From JABAAE01 sp905480545 (GTDB lineage: Bacteria; Planctomycetota; Planctomycetia; Pirellulales; Pirellulaceae): a stretch of 64,000 bases of DNA. Made by a program: the position numbers and the translations under genes. The DNA is taken from positions 1,178,001 through 1,242,000 of the forward strand of contig CALSOR010000002.1 of assembly GCA_943788025.1 (NCBI GenBank), given 5' to 3'. The notes beneath the pieces were generated by a model, which saw only the letters and a program-made list of their open reading frames with translations, did not search any database and was not told where the DNA came from. The stretch's first letter is position 1. The number at the start of each line of letters is the position of its first letter. Below, piece by piece: positions 63,728 to 64,000 of the stretch.

Positions 63728-64000
63728 ATGAGCGACGCACAAAATATCGATATTCTCAAAATCTCGGACCTTCACGTTTCTGTCGAAGGCAAGCCCATTC
63801 TAAAGGGTGTGAACCTGACCATCAAAAAGGGCGAAACTCACGCGCTGATGGGACCCAACGGAAGCGGCAAAAGCACTCTTGGGTTAGTGATTATGGGGCA
63901 TCCAAAGTACGAAGTAACCTCTGGCTCGATCGAGTTGAACGGTGTCGACGTTTTGGAAATGGAAGCCGACGAGAGGGCGCGTGCCGGAATCTTTATGGCG
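63728..64000 (+). CDS. sufC: SufC, Fe-S cluster assembly ATPase (partial)
   Basis: The first 91 residues of the ABC-type ATPase SufC; the gene continues beyond the window. The Walker A motif is MGPNGSGKST, preceded by KISDLHVSVEGKPILKGVNL and followed by MGHPKYEVTSGSIELNG, both highly specific to SufC rather than general ABC transporters. SufC acts with SufB and SufD as the cluster-building scaffold in the cytoplasm. It lies downstream of the SufR-like regulator and presumably heads the suf operon. Confidence 0.94.
   Translation, partial: MSDAQNIDILKISDLHVSVEGKPILKGVNLTIKKGETHALMGPNGSGKSTLGLVIMGHPKYEVTSGSIELNGVDVLEMEADERARAGIFMA

Overview
The window looks like chromosomal DNA of a planctomycete of the Pirellulaceae type. 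The evidence is family content: a Tat-exported DUF1501 protein, DUF1080 domains, a TIGR03009-type protein, two SHD1-domain proteins, a remnant of a PVC-type membrane-bound dehydrogenase, a BPSS1187-like hydrolase and a Trx/PDZ protein that appears to contain selenocysteine. GC is moderate (mid-40s % by eye), Shine-Dalgarno sites are weak, and most genes stand alone with spacers of 100-700 nt. No tRNA, rRNA or CRISPR array was seen.

Layout. 0-8 kb: the edge of a YaiI/YqxD-family gene, an SGNH hydrolase with a broken C-terminus, an exported M28 peptidase, a STAS protein next to a short GspE/PilB-type ATPase, an SDR oxidoreductase, and dCTP deaminase. 8.6-13.8 kb: a minus-strand isoprenoid group (chorismate-lyase-like protein, DUF116-polyprenyl synthase fusion, squalene-hopene-cyclase-like enzyme, small SET protein). 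14-20 kb: two lipoproteins, a decayed gene and an SHD1/propeller protein. 20-27 kb: AAA ATPase, VWA protein, DUF1501 protein, LemA, and a RAYT-like transposase between two palindromic repeats. 27-36 kb: HEAT/TPR protein, HemL, two GT4 glycosyltransferases, hypoxanthine phosphoribosyltransferase, a TIGR03009-type protein and a double-DUF1080 protein. 37-48.5 kb: two adjacent giant exported membrane proteins (1199 and 2583 aa) made of three related modules. 48.8-53.2 kb: Kbl, an SHD1/PQQ-propeller protein flanked by inverted repeat copies, and an alpha/beta hydrolase. 53.2-54.6 kb: gene debris. 54.6-60 kb: CoA-binding protein, an unknown protein, a GNAT enzyme, the candidate selenoprotein and small membrane proteins. 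60-64 kb: an AGCS symporter, then a SufR-like regulator followed by the start of sufC.

The strongest observation is the candidate selenoprotein at 56458-57807 (minus). Two open stretches are joined in frame through one TGA. That TGA falls where a redox cysteine would be expected in a thioredoxin-like motif, and a SECIS-like hairpin with GGU in its loop lies about 20 nt downstream. Other points of interest are the RAYT element split across an A7 run, the three-module giant proteins with an internal signal-peptide-like segment, the isoprenoid gene group, and a dispersed family of intergenic palindromes.
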